64,000 nt of DNA from Bremia lactucae (Eukaryota > Oomycota > Peronosporomycetes > Peronosporales > Peronosporaceae): the NCBI RefSeq assembly GCF_004359215.1, contig NW_027152030.1, forward strand, positions 583,872 through 647,871, in the 5' to 3' direction. The notes under the pieces are model-generated. The model did not search any database. It was given only the letters and a program-made list of their open reading frames with translations, and was not told where the DNA came from. This document shows, piece by piece, positions 8,768 through 17,705 of this stretch. Position numbers and translations under genes: made by a program. Each line of letters opens with the position of its first letter. The first letter of the stretch is position 1.

Positions 8768-11700
8768 ATGAAGAAGATGCGGATGTCCATCGACGATATC
8801 CATGCGATGGTGGGAAGTATCCGCGTTAACGTTGTCAACATGCGTGTAACGAACATCTACGACGTTCAAGGCCAAGGTGAAAGCGGTGCGGCCAAAACGT
8901 ATATCCTAAAGCTGCACCAGCCTCCATTTCCTAAGGTTTTTCTGCTGCTTGAGTCGGGCGTACGCTTTCACACGAGCAAGTATGCGCGTGATGCTAAGAC
9001 CGGAAGTGCACTTCCAAGCCAATTTACAATGAAGCTGCGCAAACACCTGCGTGGCAAGCGATTATCGGCGCTTACGCAACTCGAGGGTGATCGCGTTATA
9101 AAATTTACGTTTGGCCAGGACGTGCTTCAGTACCACCTCATTCTTGAGCTCTACGCCTCAGGCAACATCATTCTCACTGATGGATCTTACAAAATCCTTT
9201 CGCTGCTGCGCACGCATCGCTTTGACGAGAACGTCAAAATGGCAGTTAGGCAAGAGTACCCCGTGCAGTTATTGGGTGATCAGGAGAAGCAGCACTGTAT
9301 TCAGACGATGGACCAGCTGACTAATTTTGTGAAGGGATGGTTTGAAAAGCAAGACGCTACGGCTGCAATCCCATCATCGACGGGCAAGACGCAAAAGAAG
9401 AAGAAAACGCTGACCATCAAGCAGCTGCTTTTGATGAAGGCTTCGACGTTTGGAGGGCTGGGTCCTGTCATAATTGAGCACTGTCTGGTACGCGCGGATA
9501 TTCCCTCTTCTTTAAAAATCAAGAGCGCAGCAGACTTCTTGGCACTCGAAGATGAGAAGCTGACTGACTTACTAAAAGAAATCCAGGAAGGTTGGAAGTT
9601 GCTGGCGAGACTACAGCACGAGCAGACGTCGGTGAATGGTCTGGTTCCTGTCCAAAGCGATGATGGTGGCGAAGCAGAAAATACTAATGTCGAATATGTT
9701 TCTTCTGCTACAAATCCGTTGGTTGCGTCGCAAAAGTGCGGATATATCATTTTAAAGGATACGGTGAATGAATCAACTGCAGAAATTTATGAGGAATTTA
9801 CTCCGTATTTATATGCTCAGCACCTGCACCGGAAGGTTAAGAGCTTTAATACATTTGACGAGGCAGTCGATGAGTACTTTTCGTGCTTCGAGGCGGCAAC
9901 TGCTGCGGTGACGAAGCAAAGTGCTCAAGTTGCCGCGGAAATGAAGCTTACCAAGCTGAGAAAGAACCAACAGCAGCAGCTCGCTCTTCTGCTTGAAGCT
10001 CAGAATCAAAATTTCCAACACGCTCAGCTCATAGAAGCCAATCAGCAGGACGTGGAAAATGTATTGCTTGTCATTCGCAGCGCGTTGGCTAGCGGTATGA
10101 ATTGGAATAGTTTGGAGGAACTTGTACGCTATGAGCAAAAGAAAGGTAACCCTGTGGCTAGCCTCATCCACAAGCTCGATCTTGAGCACAACCGAGTGGC
10201 TATTCTGCTTTGTGATGAAGACGATGATGGTGAGGGCAAAGACGGCGGGGATGGCATTGGTGAGGAAGATAAAAAAGCTCACGTAATTTGGATAGACCTG
10301 TCACTTTCGGCGTTGGCCAATGCGCGGAACATCTACACAATGAAGAAGAAGGTTGGCGAGAAGGTATTGAAGGCAACTGAGGCGACTGACAAAGCCATCG
10401 CACTGGCGGAAAAGAATACTAGAAAGACTTTGGAAAAGCAGCAAGTCAAGCGCAATGTTATTTACCAAAGACGCAAAATCTTTTGGTTTGAAAAATTTCA
10501 TTGGTTTCTCACGAATGAAAAGTATCTGGTAGTTGCTGGAAAAGATGCTCACCAAAACGAGTTGCTGGTGAAGCGCTATTTGCGCAAAGGTGACGTATAC
10601 GTCCACGCTGATCTCCATGGTGCTGCGACATGCGTGGTGCGCAACCGCGCCAGAATAAAGGATCCCACGACGCAAGCACTTACACCGGTTCCTGTGGCCA
10701 CTCTTGAGCAAGCTGGATGCATGAGTGTGTGCCGCAGTAATGCTTGGACTAGCCAGACGATTTCAGGAGCGTATTGGGTGCACGCAGATCAGGTCTCGAA
10801 GTCAGCCCCCACAGGTGAGTACCTAACAACGGGAAGTTTCATGATTCGAGGTAAGAAAAACTTTATTCAGCCGTCGCGACTCGAGATGGGGTTGGCAATT
10901 CTGTATCGAATTGACGAGAGTTGCATCAGTAATCACACAGGGCTAGTTGAAGAAAGAGAACTGCGTGGAGATATCAAAGAAAAAGGAGGAAGCGGAGAGA
11001 TAAAATCGCAGCAAGAATTCGAGGTGTATACTGAAGAGACACTTGCGGAGGAGATAGAAATTAAGTCGCCAAAGCTTGCGTCGGAAAACAGTATTGCAGG
11101 GCAGCATGAAAATATAAATGGCGATACTAATTATCCCGATGATACGGCGGTTCCGCAGCAGCCACAACGCGACGGAAAGAAACGATTATCAGCAAAGGAG
11201 CGTCGTGATATGAAGAAAAACACCGAGCGACACGCTGTGGATGGAGAGCAAGCATCTCCGCAGCGAAGGCAAGAGAGGAACGAGGCTTCGGTTGCCCAGC
11301 CGCTGCAGAAAAAGAGTGTTCGTGGGAAAAAGAGCAAGATGAAGAAAATGAAGAAAAAGTATGCAGACCAAGATCATGAGGACCGTCGGCTGCGTATGGA
11401 AGCACTGGGCCATGTCATTGAAAAAGAGCCGATTGTCGAACAGTTGACTCACGGGGTCGACCTGATGGAGCAACCGACAGACGCGATTGAAGAGGATGAT
11501 GAATCTGCCACGAATGAGGAGTATATTCGCCAGCAACGCAAGAAGAAGGAGCAATTTCTTGCCGAGCAGGAGGAAGAGGCGGAAGGGGCCGACTTTTTTC
11601 ACGCATTCACCGGGGAGCCAATGCCACACGACATTGTATTGTTTGCAATGCCCATGTGTGCTCCGTATGCATCACTCACCAAGTTTAAGTATAAAGTGAA

Positions 11701-12001
11701 GCTCACACCCGGCAGTCAAAAGAAGGGAAAGGCAGCTAGACAGGTGATGGAATTTTTCTTTGCGTCGAACTTGAAGGAAGAGAAGGACGTGAACAAGGCA
11801 CATGGCGGGGTGGATGACGAGACCCAGCCTGACGTAAATCCAACTGATGTTCAGCGCGAGCTAATGCGGTGCATAACTGACGACGAGCTTGTCAGCTGCA
11901 TGGTTGGCCCTGTAAAGATCTCAGCTCCGGGCATGCACGGCCCCAATGCTGGCGGCAAGAAAGGTAGAAGTAAGCGCTCATCGAACAAGTCGAAAAAGTG
12001 A
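8768..12001 (+). CDS. NEMF/Rqc2-type ribosome quality control factor (NFACT family)
   Basis: 1077 residues, single exon. Domains in order are: NFACT-N (about 1-500, starting with an IDDIHAMV segment close to the family N-terminus and containing a coiled-coil part at about 395-440); NFACT-R (about 570-700, with FHWFLTNEKYLVVAGKD, DVYVHADLHGA and GAYWVHADQVSKSAP); a long acidic/basic low-complexity region with KKSKMKKMKKK-like runs; and NFACT-C (about 950-1065, near VLFAMPMCAPY). The length fits NEMF/Tae2 proteins. Family members bind 60S subunits with stalled peptidyl-tRNA, help recruit the Listerin ubiquitin ligase and add C-terminal Ala/Thr tails in the cytosol. The ATG at 8768 is used because family similarity starts there. 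An unusual feature is an insert between the two NFACT-R halves (about 625-650). The next gene begins only 80 bp downstream on the same strand. Confidence 0.93.
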   Translation: MKKMRMSIDDIHAMVGSIRVNVVNMRVTNIYDVQGQGESGAAKTYILKLHQPPFPKVFLLLESGVRFHTSKYARDAKTGSALPSQFTMKLRKHLRGKRLSALTQLEGDRVIKFTFGQDVLQYHLILELYASGNIILTDGSYKILSLLRTHRFDENVKMAVRQEYPVQLLGDQEKQHCIQTMDQLTNFVKGWFEKQDATAAIPSSTGKTQKKKKTLTIKQLLLMKASTFGGLGPVIIEHCLVRADIPSSLKIKSAADFLALEDEKLTDLLKEIQEGWKLLARLQHEQTSVNGLVPVQSDDGGEAENTNVEYVSSATNPLVASQKCGYIILKDTVNESTAEIYEEFTPYLYAQHLHRKVKSFNTFDEAVDEYFSCFEAATAAVTKQSAQVAAEMKLTKLRKNQQQQLALLLEAQNQNFQHAQLIEANQQDVENVLLVIRSALASGMNWNSLEELVRYEQKKGNPVASLIHKLDLEHNRVAILLCDEDDDGEGKDGGDGIGEEDKKAHVIWIDLSLSALANARNIYTMKKKVGEKVLKATEATDKAIALAEKNTRKTLEKQQVKRNVIYQRRKIFWFEKFHWFLTNEKYLVVAGKDAHQNELLVKRYLRKGDVYVHADLHGAATCVVRNRARIKDPTTQALTPVPVATLEQAGCMSVCRSNAWTSQTISGAYWVHADQVSKSAPTGEYLTTGSFMIRGKKNFIQPSRLEMGLAILYRIDESCISNHTGLVEERELRGDIKEKGGSGEIKSQQEFEVYTEETLAEEIEIKSPKLASENSIAGQHENINGDTNYPDDTAVPQQPQRDGKKRLSAKERRDMKKNTERHAVDGEQASPQRRQERNEASVAQPLQKKSVRGKKSKMKKMKKKYADQDHEDRRLRMEALGHVIEKEPIVEQLTHGVDLMEQPTDAIEEDDESATNEEYIRQQRKKKEQFLAEQEEEAEGADFFHAFTGEPMPHDIVLFAMPMCAPYASLTKFKYKVKLTPGSQKKGKAARQVMEFFFASNLKEEKDVNKAHGGVDDETQPDVNPTDVQRELMRCITDDELVSCMVGPVKISAPGMHGPNAGGKKGRSKRSSNKSKK

Positions 12002-12081
12002 TCATCTTTGTATAAAATTTGGTAGTTTTAGCCAATCATAGCTCGCTTTTCAATATCATTCCCGTTGACCACAAAGTAGAA

Positions 12082-14247
12082 ATGGAACAGGTCGAGCTGC
12101 GCGCATTTCAGCGCGAGGTGCTGGAGCTGGCACGCGAGAAGAATGTAGTGATGGTAGGCGATACAGGCATTGGTAAGACATTTTTGGCTATCGCTCTTCT
12201 CTCGGAGCAAGACTATTCGGGCGATAGACGTGCCTTCTTTATGGCCCCAACGCGCCAGCTGGTGGTGCAGATCACTGCCAAAATTCGCCAGACCAGCACT
12301 TTGCGTGTAAATTCGTTTTACGGGCAGAGTGCAGACTTGTGGGACGCTATGCAGTGGGAGCGTGAAATGCAACTTACGCGCGTATTTGTGTGCACGCCCG
12401 AGATTGTGCGCAACGTTTTACTTAAGGGTTACGTTTCTCTCAGTCGAATGAATTTATTGGTGTTTGATGAGTGCCACCACGTTACCAAGCGTCATCCGTA
12501 CGCTCAGGTTATCAAGATGTTTAACCAAGATAATATGTCTTCAATGCCGCGCATCTTCGGTACCACTGCTTGTCCCACGCGGCACTGCGCTGAAAAGCTA
12601 CACGCTGAGATGAAGAAAGTAGACCTAGATAGAAGCCAGATCGCCGAATTTGCAGCAGCTGCACCAATAATCTTCGAAACGTTCCCAGTGCAAAAGCCAT
12701 GGAGTATCGATGGGGAGAAGATGGAGGTAGATGCGACTAGTGGAGCTTGGATTTATGATAATATTGAAAAGGAATTGGCGGAGGTCAAAGCAGTGGCAGT
12801 ACTCGAAAAGCTGATACGAAAGGGCAAAAGCGATGCGTCTTCGGATCAAACAAAACTAGATAAAGCTGCGAAAAAGTTCATGCAAAACTGCGTCACTGTG
12901 TACAAGCGCCTTGGCCCGTGGTGCTATTACCGTTATGTGGAGCTTGAAATTCATCGCTTGGCAATTGCAGCGTCTCTGCTTATTACTATTCCTGGCAGTA
13001 TGTTTGGATTGGATAGAGATGCAGTCAAAACTATGCTACTTCTGGCAGCGAAGCGCGAAAAATGCAAGTTCGCTTGCAGCTCAATAGTTGAGAAGGTTGA
13101 GGAGATTTTGAGGGCGCAGCTCTTTGAAGTTGAATGTGAAGTAGAAGGGGCCTCAAGATCTGAGATAGATGAGAGTGACGACATGGACAGCGACAACGAA
13201 CTTTCTGGCGAAACAATATTAACAGAATCTGCCTCTTTTGAAGGTAAGGAGAAACCAGTTCCGAGCAGCAAAAGTAGTCGTTTGGATCTACAAGGAATTG
13301 TCTTTGTGAATACTCGTACAGAATGTCGGGTGCTGTCGGATTTTTTAAATGACAAGTTTGCTGCGTCGGCCAAGAGCATTGAGAAGAGTGAAAATGAGGA
13401 GCTACCTGTAGAACCAAATGCTTTGAATTCAGACGACAATTCGCTGGATGAACCTTTTGCTAGTATCCTAGGAAGAGCCTCGCGTAGCGATACAGCATCC
13501 TTCCAGCTGCCCAAAATGGAGACGATATTGCAAAAGTTTGAGTCAGGATCAATTCGTGTTTTAATATCGACGGCTGTATCTGCAGAGGGCATTGATTTTC
13601 CTCAGTGTGCATTAATTGTTGTCATGGATCGCGTTGAAAGTGCTCGTAGATTAATTCAGCTTAAAGGGCGTGCGCGCCACGAAGACGGCGTCGTGTACAT
13701 TTTGGCTGAAGAGGAAGACCTGTCTCATGAAGTGCACTTCAAAGAATTGACTCTTGAAGCGAAAGTTATCGACCAACTTGAGTTTTCGCGCGAAAAAGTT
13801 GAGACAATTCAGCAACAGCCGCGCTCTGTTGCAGCAGAATTGATGGGAGCAGGGGTGCACAGGATCGAGATTGAGTCAACAGGTGCTGTGTTGGATCTGG
13901 ACAGCAGCGTTGCTTGTATCAACCAATTTTGCCAGTCACTGCCAACCCAATTGTTTACTGTGGATAATAAGCAGATGTACTCAATCACGGAAACTCGCTT
14001 TGGTGGTAAAAGCATGTTTACTGCCGAATTAAATTTGCCAATGGAATTGGAGCTTGAAAAATTTCAAAGCGATTTAATGCCTTCAAAAGGGAGTGCCAGA
14101 GCAGCTGCAGCATTTGGTGCTTGTCAGAAGCTGCTTGAGAAGCGACTTATTGATGACTCTCTCAATTCGATTTATCGTACGCGCAAAGTGAAATCGTCTT
14201 CGAATGTGCGCGACCTTACCTACTTTCTCAATCGCCTGCATACGTAA
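12082..14247 (+). CDS. Dicer-like helicase with Dicer dimerisation domain but no RNase III
   Basis: 721 residues from the ATG at 12082; the frame is open to 12019 but without an ATG. Helicase N part: Walker A GDTGIGKT (about 26-33), APTRQL, TPEIV, DECHH (about 130) followed by HPYAQVIKMF, and GTTACP. Helicase C part from about 405: VFVNTRTECR, VSAEGIDFPQC and QLKGRARHEDG. At about 610-705 there is a Dicer-dimerisation (DUF283-like) domain, with YSITETRFGG, FTAELNLP and RAAAAFGACQKLLE. PAZ and both RNase III domains are absent, and the stop at 14247 is followed by no continuation in any frame. This domain order is specific to Dicer and to Dicer-related helicases, so a role in dsRNA recognition or small-RNA production with a separate nuclease is inferred. 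Confidence 0.88.
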   Translation: MEQVELRAFQREVLELAREKNVVMVGDTGIGKTFLAIALLSEQDYSGDRRAFFMAPTRQLVVQITAKIRQTSTLRVNSFYGQSADLWDAMQWEREMQLTRVFVCTPEIVRNVLLKGYVSLSRMNLLVFDECHHVTKRHPYAQVIKMFNQDNMSSMPRIFGTTACPTRHCAEKLHAEMKKVDLDRSQIAEFAAAAPIIFETFPVQKPWSIDGEKMEVDATSGAWIYDNIEKELAEVKAVAVLEKLIRKGKSDASSDQTKLDKAAKKFMQNCVTVYKRLGPWCYYRYVELEIHRLAIAASLLITIPGSMFGLDRDAVKTMLLLAAKREKCKFACSSIVEKVEEILRAQLFEVECEVEGASRSEIDESDDMDSDNELSGETILTESASFEGKEKPVPSSKSSRLDLQGIVFVNTRTECRVLSDFLNDKFAASAKSIEKSENEELPVEPNALNSDDNSLDEPFASILGRASRSDTASFQLPKMETILQKFESGSIRVLISTAVSAEGIDFPQCALIVVMDRVESARRLIQLKGRARHEDGVVYILAEEEDLSHEVHFKELTLEAKVIDQLEFSREKVETIQQQPRSVAAELMGAGVHRIEIESTGAVLDLDSSVACINQFCQSLPTQLFTVDNKQMYSITETRFGGKSMFTAELNLPMELELEKFQSDLMPSKGSARAAAAFGACQKLLEKRLIDDSLNSIYRTRKVKSSSNVRDLTYFLNRLHT

Positions 14248-14659
14248 TTTGACAATGGCTAGGCGGATAAAGCGACGTAGCAGTTATCTTGCATAGGGAA
14301 CGCGCATTTATATAAGTGTAAATCACTTTAAAACGCCATTTATCTGAAAACAACATTTGGCTAGATTTTGTCTTATAGCTTGCTTTTTACTGATGCTCAT
14401 AATCATCCCGTTTCTTTCGACCTACACCAAGTTAAAGAAAGCTTCGAAGAGTGAAACCTATAAAACAAATAATTGCCTTCAAAAAGTGAAATTTCTTGCG
14501 ATTTACCTTTTGAACTTACGACAACTTAGACGATATATTTCGGTCGCTGTGCTTAAGCATACCAAGCTCGATGATTGAGCATTTCGGTAATGTAAGCGTA
14601 CGTTCAATGCATCAGCACACGACCGTCAAGGTGGTCCAGCTCGCTAATCACTGTTGTTA
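14248..14659. other. Intergenic region, no gene seen
   Basis: About 410 bp between the helicase stop and the GTPase start. AT-rich, with no ATG-initiated frame of note, and presumably holding the terminator of one gene and the promoter of the next. Confidence 0.5.
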
Positions 14660-17574
14660 ATGTCCCTTAAAGATCGTAGTGATCGTGTGACGTACATCAA
14701 ACTGCCCGTTTCATCAATAATTGACCAAGTGTTGATGGCAACCGCCATGATGCCGGTGTGTCTCATCGAAAGTAGCAACATTGGGCTTCGCGTGACTGAC
14801 AGAGGTGCAAGGTATTATAATCATATATAAAGAGTGGTTGTTATTCATTGCGCTCGCAAATATTGGGGCGCTTTGTAAGCCTTTGCAATTGATCTTAATA
14901 GTTTTGCCTATCTAATAGCCTCCTCGAGAGCCTTAAGGAACCCGTGGCAATTATTTGCCTTGCAGGACAGTACCGGTACGCTTTCTCGCTCCTTTGTATT
15001 GTACTACGGCGCGCTGAGAACGACAGTATCCACACTCTTAGGACGGGCAAGAGCTTCTTTCTTAATCAACTCGCATCTCGGTCAGATGACTTACCTTGGA
15101 TCAGTACTGGCATGGAATCTGCAAGTGTTGACAGTAAAGGTACGCCGTGTACCAAAACTAAAGGTTTCCGTGTGGGCCCAACAACTGAGTCGTGCACAAG
15201 GGGCATCTGGCTCTGGGCCCCACAGCCTCCAGTGCGCAATCCCGCCGGACAACTTGTGCTGTTCATGGACACGGAAGGCATGGCATCCACGGATAACGAT
15301 GAAAGCTACGATGCCAAGATCTTTTCGTTGGGATTGCTGCTCAGTTCATTCTTTGTATTTAACACCATTGGGGTAATTGATGAGGGAGCCATAGATCGTT
15401 TGTATTTAGTTTCAGAGCTGACGAAATACGTGTGCGTGAGTGCACATCATAGCTCGGCTCTGGCCTTGGACGAAGTGGTTGGCGCAAGTCCAGAAGAGTC
15501 ATTACTAAGTGATGATATAGAGGAATCACACGAATTAGCGCCACATTTTCCACCGTTCGCGTGGCTATTGCGTGATTTTTTGCTAGACATGAAAAACGAT
15601 GGCAACAGCCTTACTGCGAATCAGTACCTAGAGAAGGCTCTGGATGCTCGCAAGGTTAGTGTGACGGCTTCGAATAGCAGAAGAGCTCGCCAGATAGAAC
15701 GGAATCGAATTCGTGCGTCAATTCGTAGTTTATTCCGTCGTCGGCTATGTTTTACACTGGTTCGTCCTGTAAACGATGAGAGCAATTTACGACGCGCGGC
15801 AGAGCTCCCAGATACTGAGCTTCGACCCGAATTTGTTGAGCAAATGGCCGATATACGACGTCGCCTGCTGTCTTCAGTGACAGCAAAAGAGATACTGGGC
15901 ACGACTTTAGATGGCCCGCAAATCGCTAGTCTTGCTCGGTGCTACACCGAAACATTAAATAGCGGTGCTGTGCCAGACATTAAGGCTGCCTGGGAGTACG
16001 TGTCAGATGCTACCTGTCAGGCTGCACTTGCTGCATCAAAGGATTTGTATGATCAGCTGATGGACGCCGCCTCAGGCAAAAAGCCTTCAAAAATGATCAA
16101 ATCTGAGTGGAAACGGGAAGACAATGATAAAAAAGAAATTGGTTTGGATGATAGCGAAAATGAAAGTGATAAAGTAGCGGGTGGTCCAAAGATTTTGTCG
16201 CAGTCTGAGTTTCAGGCGATTTATAAGGACGCTAAAGAGCAAGCGCTAACACTCTACAAGTTGCGCTCCTTGGAAGGTTCGTCGCGGACTGAATGTTTTC
16301 AAAAGCTCAAACAACACATGCGGTCACAACGTGCGGCTCATATCGCACGGCTACAGACACGTTCTGGCAAGTTTTGCTTAAAAGTTCTGGCTAAGCTACG
16401 TGATAAATTTCTGACTCGACCACTCGCTGCCGGTGTATGGGATGGTGCTGCTAATAAGGAAAAGGCTTTTCAGGCTACAATGCAAATTATAGAAGAAGTA
16501 TACGAGCGAAAAGCTCGTGGGCCTGCAATGAAGACGGTATTTCACCAGTTTCTCCGTGTTGATTCTCTAGCTTTTTTTGAAACGCTGTACCAGCGCATCG
16601 TCGCGGATCATGAACAGAAAACGTTAGAATGGTGCCACGCGAGGAAGCAGCTTGAGCAGCAGCATGCGCTTGAGACGATAAAGTGGAAGCACCAATTACA
16701 CGAAAAAAGTTTGAATGTTCAACAGCTTATGGAAGCGAAGGCGCACAATGAAGAGAAGGCGGCTCTGTTAGCAGAACGATTGACAGAGCTGCAGAGCACG
16801 TCCGTTCAACAAGCAGCCGTGATTGCTGACTTGGAGAATGAGCGCAAACATCAAAATGGGAAGATTGAAAAGCTTCGTTCAGCAGCAATGGAGTTGACGA
16901 GAGAGGTAGAAAAGACACAAATTTGGTTACAGCGGAAAGAGGAGGATTTGGTTAAGGTTGAAGCCGAGTCACGGAGCGCTAAGATAGAGCTGACAAAGTT
17001 ATTGGAATCTCTTCGTGTAACGCACCAGCGCGATGAAGAAGATTGGATGCTCCGTGCTGCTGACCAAACAGCTAGAAGGGCGGTGTTGCGTAGACAATTA
17101 AAGAAGTTGGAGCTGGATGCTCAGCGGCATGAGCGTGAAGTGGAGCTTTTAGAATCAGAGCGGCGACAGCTTCGGCAATTATACGAAGCAGAGATAGATG
17201 CACGAGCTCAATTAGAGAGGAATTATAGCTTGCTTCGGGAAGATAATGAAAAACTAGACATGATCCAGCAAAACGCTGCGCAACACATTGACACAACTAA
17301 AGCCACCGAGCGCGAGCACTCTCGAAATGATCGAATACAAAGTGACCACGAGGTCGAGTTGGTGCTGCGGGACTGTGTATCGGATGTGGTTCACCTAGCC
17401 AGTGAAGAGAAAATCAGGACATTACGGGAAGAACGACGCATGCTGCATGCACAAATTGGCGATCTGCACGAAAAAATATCAACCTTACCAGATTTTTACA
17501 TTCGGCAAATATTTTGCGCACCCGAGCCAGTTCCAAGCTTTTTCGATGCACTTACTTTTGTGGTTGGCAACTGA
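14660..17574 (+). CDS. Guanylate-binding protein (GB1/RHD3-type GTPase) with C-terminal coiled coil, three exons
   Basis: Proposed exons are 14660-14811, 14919-14975 and 15042-17574 (913 residues, in frame throughout). The splice sites follow GT...AG: donor GTATTA at 14812, acceptor AATAG ending 14918, donor GTACGC at 14976, acceptor CTTAG ending 15041. Splicing restores the family N-terminus (GLRVTDRGASLLESLK, then PVAIICLAG) and the P-loop GQYRTGKS at 67-74. Other motifs are DTEG (about 146), LLRDF as the GBP RD motif (about 245) and TLVRPVN. Residues about 590-890 form a long charged coiled coil. GBPs are dynamin-related GTPases acting on membranes or pathogen defence in animals; the role in oomycetes is not established. 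The ATG at 14735 is an alternative start. The last exon is convergent with the lipase gene, 131 bp away. Confidence 0.9.
14976..15041 (+). other. 66-nt phase-2 intron inside the GTPase P-loop
   Basis: GT...AG intron of exactly 22 codons without a stop, so an unspliced read-through frame stays open. Removal joins CG to G and yields Tyr-Arg-Thr-Gly-Lys-Ser. The fit to the family motif after removal is the evidence for it. Confidence 0.85.
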
Positions 17575-17705
17575 TCTCGTATGAAGTGCTCTGGATAATT
17601 ATGGCGCAGTAACTGAGTCATACGATTCGACACCTCTGACCTCCGAAATGAAATGACTCACAGCACTTGCAATATTTATAGATTTTTTACGCAGCAAGCG
17701 GTTGG

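Noticed and set aside
9301..10282. Minus-strand frames of 149 and 157 codons
   Set aside because: Antisense shadows of the NEMF coding sequence, low complexity and without homology signs.
12019..12081. N-terminal extension of the helicase
   Set aside because: Would need a TTG start; the ATG at 12082 coincides with the start of Dicer-type similarity.
12951..13592. Minus-strand 213-codon frame
   Set aside because: Antisense to the helicase, Ser/Leu-rich as expected from reversed Glu/Lys codons.
14357..14578. Plus-strand 73-codon frame with a hydrophobic start
   Set aside because: Begins with TTG, has no ATG at its start and no family features; sits in the intergenic region.
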